Below are positions 9,413-16,829 of a DNA stretch of 40,261 nt, one piece after another. The stretch comes from Schwartzia sp. (in: firmicutes) (lineage in GTDB: Bacteria > Bacillota > Negativicutes > Selenomonadales > Selenomonadaceae): assembly GCA_017480545.1 (NCBI GenBank), contig JAFVAI010000017.1, positions 1-40,261 of the forward strand, read 5' to 3'. The translations under genes were made by a program, and so were the position numbers. Position 1 is the first letter of the stretch. Each line of letters opens with the position of its first letter. The notes beneath the pieces were generated by a model that did no database searches, was not told where the DNA came from, and worked only from the letters and a program-made list of their open reading frames with translations.

Positions 9413-10516
9413 TTATTGTTTGGCAAGTTCCGCCTCGTTGTAATATCCGGAATCAATGAGCAATTCCTTATAGTTGGACTTGTCCACGAATTTTGGCGGC
9501 AGGAGATAGGACGGCACGACTTTCTTGCCGTTGTCATAGCTCTTGGTGTCGTTTACTTCCGGCTCTTTGCCGGCCGCCATGGCGTCGATCATCTTCACAA
9601 CCTGTCCGGCCAAAGCACGGGTGTCTTTGAACACCGACATGGATTGCTCGCCGCTGATAATGGCTTTGATGTTGGGCAGATTGGCATCCTGTCCGGTGAC
9701 AAGGGGCATGGGTTTGCCGGCGGTGCCGTATCCGGCGGATTTAAGCGCAGACTGGACGCCCAAAGAAGTGGAATCGTTGGAGCAAAGGACGACGTCAACA
9801 TGGGCTTCGGTGTAATGGGTGGTAAGAATATTGTCCATACGCTCCTGAGCCTTGGCTTCGTCCCAGTTGAGGGTGGCGCACTGTTCCCGGGTGGCCTGGC
9901 CGGAACGGACGACCAGCTGGCCGTTGTCAAGGTAAGGCTTCAATATATCCATGGCGCCGCCAAAGTAGAAGATGACGTTGTTGTCATCCAAGGGGCCGGT
10001 GGTGATTTCAAAATTATATGGGCCTTTGCCTTCTTTTAGGCCAAGTTTTTCTTCAATGTATTGGCCCTGAATTTTGCCTACGCCGTAGTTGTCAAAGGTC
10101 GCATAGCAATTCACCGCGTCGGTGTTCATGATGAGGCGGTCATAGGAGATGACGGAAACGCCGGCGCTTTTTGCTTCCTCCAAAACCGCGGAGAGCGATC
10201 CGCCGTCAATGGCGGCCACCACAACAACCTTAGAGCCCTTGGTGATCATGTTTTCGATTTGGGATACCTGCATTTCCACTTTGTTTTCGGCAAACTGCAA
10301 GTCAACCTCATATCCCTTGTCCTTCAATTTCTTTTCCAAATTGGCGCCGTCTTGGTTCCAGCGTTGCAAAGACTTGGTGGGCATGGAAACGCCGACTTTC
10401 ATTCCCTTGCCGCTGCCCGCACCGGCGCCGTCTCCGGCAGCTTGCTTGCCGCCGCATCCGGCCAATATCATGGCCATCATGCAGCAAAGGCACAAGGCCA
10501 AAAACTTTTTCGTCAT
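9413..10516 (-). CDS. chvE: Multiple-monosaccharide ABC transporter substrate-binding lipoprotein (ChvE type)
   Basis: The 367-residue protein begins with a lipoprotein signal ending ILAGC (Cys at about residue 21). The mature part has the periplasmic-binding type I fold: VGVSMPTKSLQRWNQDGANL at the start, VVVAAIDGGSL, then ISYDRLIMNTDAVNCYATFDN and PLVTGQDANLPNIKAI, all typical of ChvE. It captures monosaccharides outside the membrane and delivers them to MmsAB. It is the first gene of the operon, with GGGAGGT before the ATG. A palindromic repeat lies upstream, so the promoter should be between about 10520 and 10626; I could not settle on one. Confidence 0.92.
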   Translation of the reverse strand: MTKKFLALCLCCMMAMILAGCGGKQAAGDGAGAGSGKGMKVGVSMPTKSLQRWNQDGANLEKKLKDKGYEVDLQFAENKVEMQVSQIENMITKGSKVVVVAAIDGGSLSAVLEEAKSAGVSVISYDRLIMNTDAVNCYATFDNYGVGKIQGQYIEEKLGLKEGKGPYNFEITTGPLDDNNVIFYFGGAMDILKPYLDNGQLVVRSGQATREQCATLNWDEAKAQERMDNILTTHYTEAHVDVVLCSNDSTSLGVQSALKSAGYGTAGKPMPLVTGQDANLPNIKAIISGEQSMSVFKDTRALAGQVVKMIDAMAAGKEPEVNDTKSYDNGKKVVPSYLLPPKFVDKSNYKELLIDSGYYNEAELAKQ

Positions 10517-10626
10517 AGCAGAAACCTCCCAAATTTTTACCCTAAAAATATAGAGCTCTCTTCACGAGCTTCGGGAACAGACCCAAAACCAAAAAACGAG
10601 CAGTTCCCACAGATCCGCAAGACACT

Positions 10627-10834
10627 CTATATACTTTCTGGTTAAAACTTACTAATCTTGCCTTCCCCTTTGAGGGGAAGGTGTCAGCCGAAGGCTGACG
10701 GATGAGGTGTGAAACGCAACGATGAACGAAAGCGAAACGTTTCGTTTCCACCTCACCCGTCGCCCTACGGGCGCCACCCTCCCCTCAAGGGGAGGGCAAG
10801 ATGGGTTAGCAAGAATCAACCAGAAACTATATAG
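10627..10834. repeat. Interspersed palindromic intergenic element, copy A (208 bp)
   Basis: The core from 10657 to 10802 starts CTTGCCTTCCCC, has GTGTCAGCCGAAGGCTGAC and GATGAGGTG on one arm, and CACCTCACCCGTCGCC and GGGGAGGGCAAG on the other, so it folds into one long imperfect hairpin. Outside the core, CTATATACTTTCTGGTT at 10627-10643 is inverted at 10818-10834 with one mismatch. Two relatives lie at 18752 and 33754. It occupies most of the 419-base gap between chvE and the MATE fusion gene; no coding capacity beyond chance frames is seen in the rest of that gap (10517-10626 and 10835-10935). Confidence 0.7.
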
Positions 10835-10935
10835 CATCGTTTTTTTATTATGTCAACGGATTTTGCGCATTCACGAACCAAAGAACCGGGCAAAGGCGCA
10901 GAAATGCGCGCCCAATGCCGCGCGTTTCCGCATGT

Positions 10936-12735
10936 TCAAGCGGCGCCCACAGGCTTTGCCCGAAACCTGACAATCAGATTGTTCAGCTCCATGGCCGTGT
11001 TGTATTCCATGGAATCCGCGATTCGTTGGATGAGCGCCGGTCCGTATATTTCTTCCGTATCCTCATTGTAAATATCCGTGATGGACAGCGGATTGAGCAG
11101 TTTCCCGTCGCAGCGGATCCTCACAATAATCTGATCTTCCTCGATCCGCACGAAGAGATCCGTATTTTTGGTGTCCCCCGCGCGGCTTTGGATGTTCAGG
11201 AGGAGTTCCTCTATGCTCAGCGCGACGAAATTCGCGGTTCTGTCGTCATAGCCCCGTTCCGTCAGGAATTCGCTCGCCGCCTTGCTGTACACGACAATAT
11301 CCCCTGTTTCCGTTGGGGAAACATTCAGGCAGGTGTCCTGCCCCTCAAAAAATGCCGGGGGAAGGAGCATCAGGTCGTCCCGAAAGCTCCCTGTGCTGCC
11401 ATTCTTTTCCAGGGAATAGAGAAGCACGCTGAGCACGGCGAGGGCGCTCCCCACGGGGATGGAAAACCAGATGCCGACGCTGCCGAACAAGGCGCCGAGC
11501 ACAAGGGCGGACAGCGCCGGGAACAGGAACTCGCCAAAGATATTGTAAAAGGTGGAAATCCCCTTTTTGTATATGGCTCTCGTATAGAAGGAATAGTAGA
11601 ATTTCAGGAATTCGATGAAGAAGAAGATGCCGTAAATGCGCAGGATCAGGACAGCTTCCTCTGCATGATTCCCAAGCCCGTACACGGAAAGGATCGGCTC
11701 GGCAAACAGGGCGACCGCTCCTCCTATGCCCGCCCCCAAAAGAAGAGAAAGATTTAGCCCTGTCCGTACCGTCTGGCGCAGGGCGCGGACATTCTTCTCC
11801 GAATACATCACGCCGGAGAGAAGCAGACTGGCAGAGCCGAGGCCAAGGCAGACGCAGATCATGATATTCCGGAAATTGTTGAACGCGGAATAGGAAATCA
11901 AACTGTCCGAAGAGGCCATCATCATGACCGTATGGACGAACAGCATGAAATACAGCCACTTCATGACGCGCCCGAGAAGGGACGAGGCGCTCCTGTCATA
12001 AAACACCCCAAGCCAATAAAGGAGCTTTTCCGGCTTCACAAGGCGAAGCCGGTGCGCGGGAGACGCAAAATGCAGGAGCAGCACGCCCAAAGCGCAGTAG
12101 TTGCCGAAAGCCGTGGCCAGACCGATGCCGAACATATCCCATTGCAGGAAGAACACATTCCCAAGGTCACAGAGCACATTGACAACAATCATCACTACCG
12201 CGGAACAGAGAATCCTCTTTTTGCTTCCGTCCAGCAGCATGATCGCGGACAGAAAGGCAACCAGATAATCCGCGGGAAACCCAAAGGAAAGGCCGCGAAT
12301 GTACTCCGTCGTGACCTCGTGAAGTTCGGGCGCGCTTGGGGCGGCACCGAAAAACGACGCCGCCGGCCCGGAGAGGCACAGCCCAATGGCAGTGAGAATT
12401 ACGGAGAAAACCAGTGCCAAGTAAATGCTTGCCGAAAAGATGACGTTCGCCCGCTTTTGCTCCCCCGCACTCATCGCAGCGGCGCATTCCAGATAGGCGC
12501 CGACGGCAAAGACGCTTCCAAGCGTCACGTTCATAAACACCAGATTATAGGTGATGCCACAGCCGCCCATGGCGACGTCGCCGTAAAAACGGCTGACAAT
12601 CAGCGCGTCGAGAAGCGTTGCCGTGTTCATGAGGAGCTGATTGAGAAACATGGCCAGCAGGATGCCCTTCATCGCGTTTTTGATGATTATGTCCGGCTCA
12701 TGGGAGGTGTTTTTGAATACAAACGCTTTCTCCAC
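10936..12735 (-). CDS. MATE-like transporter fused to a C-terminal HATPase (anti-sigma/GHKL-type) domain
   Basis: The 599-residue protein has two parts. Residues 1 to about 455 form a MATE/MOP-superfamily transporter with about 12 hydrophobic helices, including LNQLLMNTATLLDALIVSRF and GSASLLLSGVMYSEKNV. Residues from about 469 form an ATPase domain of the RsbW/HATPase_c_2 kind: SIEELLLNI as N-box near residue 507, RIRCDGK with a candidate nucleotide-contacting Asp near 543, and YGPALIQRIAD near 564. The GTG at 12735 overlaps the TAG of the upstream gene by one base and has AGAAGG before it; an ATG 21 bases upstream is possible but has a weaker site. The role is unknown. It is the last gene in an operon with an ABC permease and binding protein. 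Confidence 0.8.
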   Translation of the reverse strand: MEKAFVFKNTSHEPDIIIKNAMKGILLAMFLNQLLMNTATLLDALIVSRFYGDVAMGGCGITYNLVFMNVTLGSVFAVGAYLECAAAMSAGEQKRANVIFSASIYLALVFSVILTAIGLCLSGPAASFFGAAPSAPELHEVTTEYIRGLSFGFPADYLVAFLSAIMLLDGSKKRILCSAVVMIVVNVLCDLGNVFFLQWDMFGIGLATAFGNYCALGVLLLHFASPAHRLRLVKPEKLLYWLGVFYDRSASSLLGRVMKWLYFMLFVHTVMMMASSDSLISYSAFNNFRNIMICVCLGLGSASLLLSGVMYSEKNVRALRQTVRTGLNLSLLLGAGIGGAVALFAEPILSVYGLGNHAEEAVLILRIYGIFFFIEFLKFYYSFYTRAIYKKGISTFYNIFGEFLFPALSALVLGALFGSVGIWFSIPVGSALAVLSVLLYSLEKNGSTGSFRDDLMLLPPAFFEGQDTCLNVSPTETGDIVVYSKAASEFLTERGYDDRTANFVALSIEELLLNIQSRAGDTKNTDLFVRIEEDQIIVRIRCDGKLLNPLSITDIYNEDTEEIYGPALIQRIADSMEYNTAMELNNLIVRFRAKPVGAA

Positions 12736-13724
12736 TATCTTACCTTCTCGGCCCATGTATTATCCACCAGCAGGGAGAAGTCAACGCGGGAAGCCAGTTC
12801 CCCCGCTTCCTCCATGACCGTCTGGAGGCGGTCGAAATCTTCCTTTTCCATCACCAGCGTGTCCTTCCATGCGTCGATCTCCTGGTACCGCCGGATGACA
12901 CTGGTCAGTGTTTCCAATTTGCTGTCCGCAAATTGGGGCCGGATGACCGAAGCCACTTCGGCAGCGTCGTGCGACGCAACCCATTTCATCCCTTTGCCCA
13001 CCGCGGCGGCGAATTTTTCGACGGTTGCCCCGTTGGACGAAAGATATTCCTGCCTCGCGAAAAAGGCCGTATAGGGGATTTCGCCGCTCATTTTGCCCAA
13101 CGAAGCCAGAACGACGCCGTTCCCTGCCGCCTCGATTTCCGTGGCTGTCGGCTCAAAAAGCGTCACATAGTCTCCGCTGCCGCCGGCGAAAGCGCCTGCC
13201 ATCATATTGAACTGGACGGAGGTGTCGATCTCCACATCCTTGCCGGGCGTGACGCCGTTTTTGCGCAGGACATATTCAAGGGTCATTTCGGGGACTCCGC
13301 CCTTCCGACCGCCGATGATTTTCTTGCCCCGGAGATTCTGCCACTGAAAATCCTCGGTTGTCCTCCCAATCAGGAACGAACCGTCCCGCTTGGTCATCTG
13401 CCCGAACACTTTGGGATAGTTTTTCTCCCCCTGCAAATAGGTGTAGATACACGCTTCCGGTCCCGCGAAGCCGACGTCCGCCTGCCCGGACAGCACAGCG
13501 GTCATGACCTTGTCCGCGCCGCCGGCGTTCGTCAGTTCCACCGAAAGCCCGGCTTCCTTGAAGTAACCAAGCTCAATCGCCGCATACAAAGGAGCGTAAA
13601 AGACCGAGTGGGGCACCTCCGCAAGGCGCACTTTCCCGGCGTCCGGCTGCTTGCCGCCGCAGCCTGCGAGCATCAAGGAAAGCGCCAAGACCACCGCCAT
13701 GATTTGCCATAAGTTTTTCTTCAT
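12735..13724 (-). CDS. ABC transporter substrate-binding lipoprotein, NMT1/SsuA/TauA-like
   Basis: The 329-residue protein has a lipoprotein signal ending LMLAGC. The mature part shows the NMT1-like start AEVPHSVFYAPLYAAIELG and GQADVGFAGPEACIY, typical of binding proteins for nitrate, sulfonates, taurine or thiamine precursors. The ligand cannot be inferred. AAAGGA stands 11 bases before the ATG. It follows the permease gene by 57 bases, and its stop codon overlaps the start of the MATE-HATPase gene (TAGTG), so the two are translationally coupled. No complete partner ATPase is in the operon. Confidence 0.88.
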   Translation of the reverse strand: MKKNLWQIMAVVLALSLMLAGCGGKQPDAGKVRLAEVPHSVFYAPLYAAIELGYFKEAGLSVELTNAGGADKVMTAVLSGQADVGFAGPEACIYTYLQGEKNYPKVFGQMTKRDGSFLIGRTTEDFQWQNLRGKKIIGGRKGGVPEMTLEYVLRKNGVTPGKDVEIDTSVQFNMMAGAFAGGSGDYVTLFEPTATEIEAAGNGVVLASLGKMSGEIPYTAFFARQEYLSSNGATVEKFAAAVGKGMKWVASHDAAEVASVIRPQFADSKLETLTSVIRRYQEIDAWKDTLVMEKEDFDRLQTVMEEAGELASRVDFSLLVDNTWAEKVR

Positions 13725-13781
13725 CTTATTATTCGTCCTTTCTCCCGGTCTGCAAAATCCAAAACCTGAAACCGCTTGCCT

Positions 13782-14606
13782 CTACTCTTTTCTCATCCCA
13801 TAGTGCTCGCGGACAAACCGCTCCAGCAGGATGACGCCCCCCTGCATCGCCAGCGCGAAAACGGCAAGGATAAGCACCGACGCCATCACGAGATCCATCT
13901 TGAATACTTGGGAACCATATACGATGAGATAGCCGAGCCCCGCCTTCGATACGAGAAATTCTCCCGTAATGGCGCCGACCCAAGACAGACCGATATTGAC
14001 CTTCATGGCGTTCACGATCGTTATGAAATTGGAGGGCAGGACCAGCTTCGTGAAAATCTGCATCCTTCCGGCTCCCATCGATCGGAGCAGACGAATCTTT
14101 CCCTTGTCTGTTTGCAGGAAACCGTTCCAAACGGTCAAAATCGTCACGATGAGAGAGATTGCCAAGGTCATGGCGACAATCGCCCCGGTTCCGGCTCCCA
14201 TGCATACGATAAAAATGGGGCCCAGCGCCGTTTTGGGAAGCGCGTTGAGAACGATCAGATACGGCTCCGATACATCGGACAGAAAGGGATTCCACCAAAG
14301 CGCGGCGGCAATCCATATCCCGAAAAACGTGCCAAGGAAAAAGCCTGCCGCCGTCTCAATCACCGAGGTCGCAACATGGCGCAGAAGCTCCCCGTTATTT
14401 GACATCATCCACAAAATCTCCAAGATCCTGCTTGGACTGCTGAAGATAAAGGGATTCAAGATTTCCTGCCGGGTCAGTATCTCCCAGAGCGCAAAGAAAA
14501 GCAGGAGCGTGAGAAGACGCATGGCATAAACCCAATGCTTCCGCCGCTCCAGCTTTTGCAAATACGCGCTGCGGCTTTGGGATTGTTCAGGTGCCGACAT
14601 TTGCAT
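13782..14606 (-). CDS. ABC transporter permease, SsuC/TauC-like
   Basis: The 274-residue protein has six hydrophobic segments and the BPD_transp_1 pattern, with the ATPase-contacting EAA-type loop around AGRMQIFTKLVLPSNF. The end, SKAGLGYLIVYGSQVF, is typical of the NitT/TauT group. It pairs with the binding protein downstream. GGAGGG precedes the ATG at 14606. The start lies inside the last 20 bases of a short upstream frame that may be the remains of the ATPase gene, the usual operon order in this family. Confidence 0.88.
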   Translation of the reverse strand: MQMSAPEQSQSRSAYLQKLERRKHWVYAMRLLTLLLFFALWEILTRQEILNPFIFSSPSRILEILWMMSNNGELLRHVATSVIETAAGFFLGTFFGIWIAAALWWNPFLSDVSEPYLIVLNALPKTALGPIFIVCMGAGTGAIVAMTLAISLIVTILTVWNGFLQTDKGKIRLLRSMGAGRMQIFTKLVLPSNFITIVNAMKVNIGLSWVGAITGEFLVSKAGLGYLIVYGSQVFKMDLVMASVLILAVFALAMQGGVILLERFVREHYGMRKE

Positions 14607-14787
14607 CCAATTCCCTCCAGATTCGTTTTATGGTGGCATGATATTCCACCTGTTCCGGGCGATCCAAGGGAGAAATCTCCCGGAACATACAAAATATCTT
14701 TTTCCTCACAGAAAACTCGGATGGCACGATTGGCGCGGCAATATCGGGAAGCGCCGCCATCGCCGCGCCTAACGGAAACAAAAACAT
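14587..14787 (-). pseudogene. Possible C-terminal stub of the missing ABC ATPase gene
   Basis: The 66-residue frame ends FREISPLDRPEQVEYHATIKRIWREL and then a few residues, which resembles the tails of SsuB/TauB ATPases (a basic, proline-containing strand, then a helix ending in IW-EL). It overlaps the permease start by 20 bases, as ATPase genes in such operons commonly do. None of the nucleotide-binding motifs is present, and upstream lies a terminator hairpin and then an opposite-strand gene. If correct, the ATPase gene was lost by deletion. The similarity is by eye and weak. Confidence 0.35.
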
Positions 14788-14830
14788 CCCGGAAACCGTT
14801 CAAAGTTTCCGGGATGTTTTTTCGTTTCCG
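14773..14830. terminator. Long bidirectional terminator-like hairpin
   Basis: ACATCCCGGAAAC at 14784-14796 pairs with its complement at 14805-14817, flanked by A- and T-runs, and an outer CGGAAAC/GTTTCCG pair extends the stem. It sits at the 5' edge of the truncated ATPase frame and 20 bases before the GGDEF promoter. Nothing obvious transcribes into it from either side today, so it may be a scar of the lost gene's original neighbour. Confidence 0.65.
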
Positions 14831-14849
14831 TGAATCAGCGCGGAAAATA

Positions 14850-14858
14850 TGCTATAAT
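14850..14858 (+). promoter_or_regulatory. Extended -10 promoter (TGCTATAAT) for the GGDEF gene
   Basis: TGCTATAAT lies 33 bases before the start codon, with no strong -35 box. AAAGGAG follows at 14876-14882 as the ribosome binding site. Confidence 0.6.
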
Positions 14859-14891
14859 ATAATTTACACCTATACAAAGGAGTCCCTTCTC

Positions 14892-16127
14892 ATGTCCCAG
14901 AAAAAAACGCTGCTGATGATTTTGCCCCCCTCGCCGATTGCGGAGGAATTTCGCGGATTGCTGGCCGCGGAGTATGAAATCCTCCTCACCGACGACGAGG
15001 AAGACGGTTTGCGGATTTTGAACCGGATGCGGGGGAAAATTTCCGCCGTGCTGCTCGACCTTGATATAGCGCGGGACAACGGGCGCTCTTTTTTTCAGGC
15101 AGTCAACCAAAACGCGCTCTATGCGGCGATCCCAGTCATCGGGATTGTGCCGCGTATACCGACGGCGGAGGATCTCACCTGTCTCGACATGGGCGCCGCC
15201 GATTTGATTACGCCGCCCTGCGAGGGGAAACTCCTTTTGAAGCGGCTGTCCAATGTGATTCGCGCCAAGGACTCGGCGACGTTTTACGAGATCGAGCGGA
15301 TGCTCCAAGTGCTGCCGTCCAATATTTATTTGAAGGACGCGGAGGGGAAATACATTTTCGCCACCCACTATTGGCACCATCTGGATACGCAGGGCGACCC
15401 CAATTGGACGATTCGCGGCAAGACCGACCCGGAGATACGGAAGGACACGGAAAACGCCATCAAGGCCATGGAAAGCGACAAGAAAATCCTCGCCACAGGC
15501 AAAGGCACGCAGTATGTCATCGAAGTCAACGCCGACGGCCAGCAGGAATTTTTGGAGCTGATCAAGGAGCCGGTGCGGGACGACGACGGGAAAATCACGG
15601 GCATTGTCGGGCTTATCAACAACGTGACCGAGCAGCAGCTTTTGAAGCTGGATCTGGAAAAACGCTCGAAGACCGACGAACTGACCGGGCTTTTCAACCG
15701 CCATTATTACCAAGAGTATATCTTGACGATCCATGAAGAGAAAAATTTCCCGATTTGCTTGATCTCGGCGGACTGCAACGGGCTGAAAACCATCAACGAC
15801 ACTTACGGCCACTTGATGGGCGACGAATACATCCGCATGACGGCGCTGTTGTTCCGCATGGCGCTGCCGGAGAGAGCGGTGGTCTTCCGCATGGGCGGCG
15901 ACGAATTTTTCATCGTGCTGCCGAAGACCGGCGAAAAAGAAGCCCGGCGGCTCATTGACGAAATGAAGGCAAAGGAAGCCCTGTTCCAAATCCGTGACCA
16001 GCATCTGAGCGTCGCCTTCGGCCTCTCCACGCTGAAATCGGCGTCCGACGATGTAAACGCCTGCATCGACGCGGCGGATCAGGATATGTACAGAAACAAA
16101 AAAAAAGAAAAACAGGCCCGCAAATAA
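14892..16127 (+). CDS. Pseudo-receiver / PAS / GGDEF protein (probable diguanylate cyclase)
   Basis: The 411-residue soluble protein has three parts. Residues 1-125 have a receiver fold, but the N-terminal acidic pair is replaced by LPPSP and the switch lysine segment reads TPPCEGK; only the LLDLD aspartate near residue 57 remains, so phosphotransfer is doubtful. Residues 135-255 form a PAS domain (LPSNIYLKDAEGKYIFATH). Residues 256-411 are a GGDEF domain with intact MGGDEF at 334-339, DELTGLFNRHYY and DCNGLKTINDTYGH, so cyclic di-GMP synthesis is expected. The RxxD inhibitory site five residues before GGDEF is absent. AGGAG lies 9 bases before the ATG at 14892; the longer upstream frame has no support. 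Confidence 0.88.
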   Translation: MSQKKTLLMILPPSPIAEEFRGLLAAEYEILLTDDEEDGLRILNRMRGKISAVLLDLDIARDNGRSFFQAVNQNALYAAIPVIGIVPRIPTAEDLTCLDMGAADLITPPCEGKLLLKRLSNVIRAKDSATFYEIERMLQVLPSNIYLKDAEGKYIFATHYWHHLDTQGDPNWTIRGKTDPEIRKDTENAIKAMESDKKILATGKGTQYVIEVNADGQQEFLELIKEPVRDDDGKITGIVGLINNVTEQQLLKLDLEKRSKTDELTGLFNRHYYQEYILTIHEEKNFPICLISADCNGLKTINDTYGHLMGDEYIRMTALLFRMALPERAVVFRMGGDEFFIVLPKTGEKEARRLIDEMKAKEALFQIRDQHLSVAFGLSTLKSASDDVNACIDAADQDMYRNKKKEKQARK

Positions 16128-16145
16128 CGCGAGCCTGTTTTTTAT
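16111..16145 (+). terminator. Terminator of the GGDEF gene
   Basis: AACAGGC and a CGC block pair with GCG and GCCTGTT across a short loop and are followed by six T. The stem overlaps the last codons and stop of the gene. The DUF6033-like gene converges from the other side at 16153. Confidence 0.75.
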
Positions 16146-16152
16146 TGCCATT

Positions 16153-16818
16153 CTATGCCATCGCGTCGAATTTCGGAATGAAATTCCCGCCGCTGCCGCG
16201 GCACGCCATCTGCTCCATGAGGCTGCGCGTGATTTCCCCGATGTCGCGCCCCGACGCTCGATAGAGCGTTTCCGTCTGCTCCCGGGCCTCATCCCGCGCC
16301 CGCTCTTCGGCGCGTTTTTTCGCGCGCCGCTCGGCGAGTTTCTCTTCCTCGGTCTTTTCCTTCTTTCCGCTCCTTGCGGATTTTTCCCACGCGCTTTTTG
16401 CCTTTGGGTCGTTGGTACAGCCGGAGATGACGGTCATGTTGCCGTTGGCGTCAATCGTGCAGTTGTAATGCGTCATGACGGGATTTCCCGGCAGCGCCCG
16501 CGTTCTCTGCGCGCCGATGGGAACATAGGCGCCGATGGAGTCCAGCGACTTTTCCAATGCCTCGCGCTTTTCGGGATCGCCCGCGCATTTTCGCAGATAC
16601 GCCGGGGATACATTCACTGTCGTCGGCACATTGGCGATTTTCGTCGTGCGTCCGAAATAGGAATATTTGTCCCGAAGCGCGCCGATATATTCGTCAACGT
16701 CCGTCGCTCTTGTGTCCGCAGATTTCGCGGCACTTTTGTCTTTTGCCATCGCGGCGGCTTTGTTTCGCGTGGTTCCTGTCATTTGCGCCGATGCGCGGTT
16801 CACAATTTCCATGCCCAT
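16153..16818 (-). CDS. DUF6033-like protein, single domain (unknown function)
   Basis: The 221-residue protein has no signal peptide or membrane segment. A domain at about residues 40-140 reads YIGALRDKYSYFGRTT, VNVSPAYLRKCAGDPEKREA, then a loop and CTIDANGNMTVISGC. The same plan (a KF/KY strand, S-P-x-L-x-K/C, DPEKR, a strand pair with DGxM) occurs twice in the upstream neighbour, so the three are homologous. I recognise it as resembling Firmicutes DUF6033 proteins. The C-terminal third is highly charged (EKLAERRAKKRAEERARDE) and predicts a coiled coil. AGGAG 8 bases before the ATG at 16818 overlaps the stop of the upstream gene, so the pair is co-translated. Confidence 0.6.
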   Translation of the reverse strand: MGMEIVNRASAQMTGTTRNKAAAMAKDKSAAKSADTRATDVDEYIGALRDKYSYFGRTTKIANVPTTVNVSPAYLRKCAGDPEKREALEKSLDSIGAYVPIGAQRTRALPGNPVMTHYNCTIDANGNMTVISGCTNDPKAKSAWEKSARSGKKEKTEEEKLAERRAKKRAEERARDEAREQTETLYRASGRDIGEITRSLMEQMACRGSGGNFIPKFDAMA

Positions 16819-16829
16819 GATGTCGTCTC

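Noticed and set aside
10652-10837. Short frames inside the palindromic repeat (for example one reading PSCPPLEGRVAPVGRR)
   Set aside because: They derive from the repeat arms, appear on both strands and lack ribosome binding sites; such frames are well-known spurious annotations.
12736-12756. Upstream ATG start (12756) for the MATE-HATPase gene
   Set aside because: It would overlap the binding-protein gene by 22 bases and has a weak ribosome binding site, whereas the GTG at 12735 has AGAAGG and a TAGTG overlap. It is not excluded.
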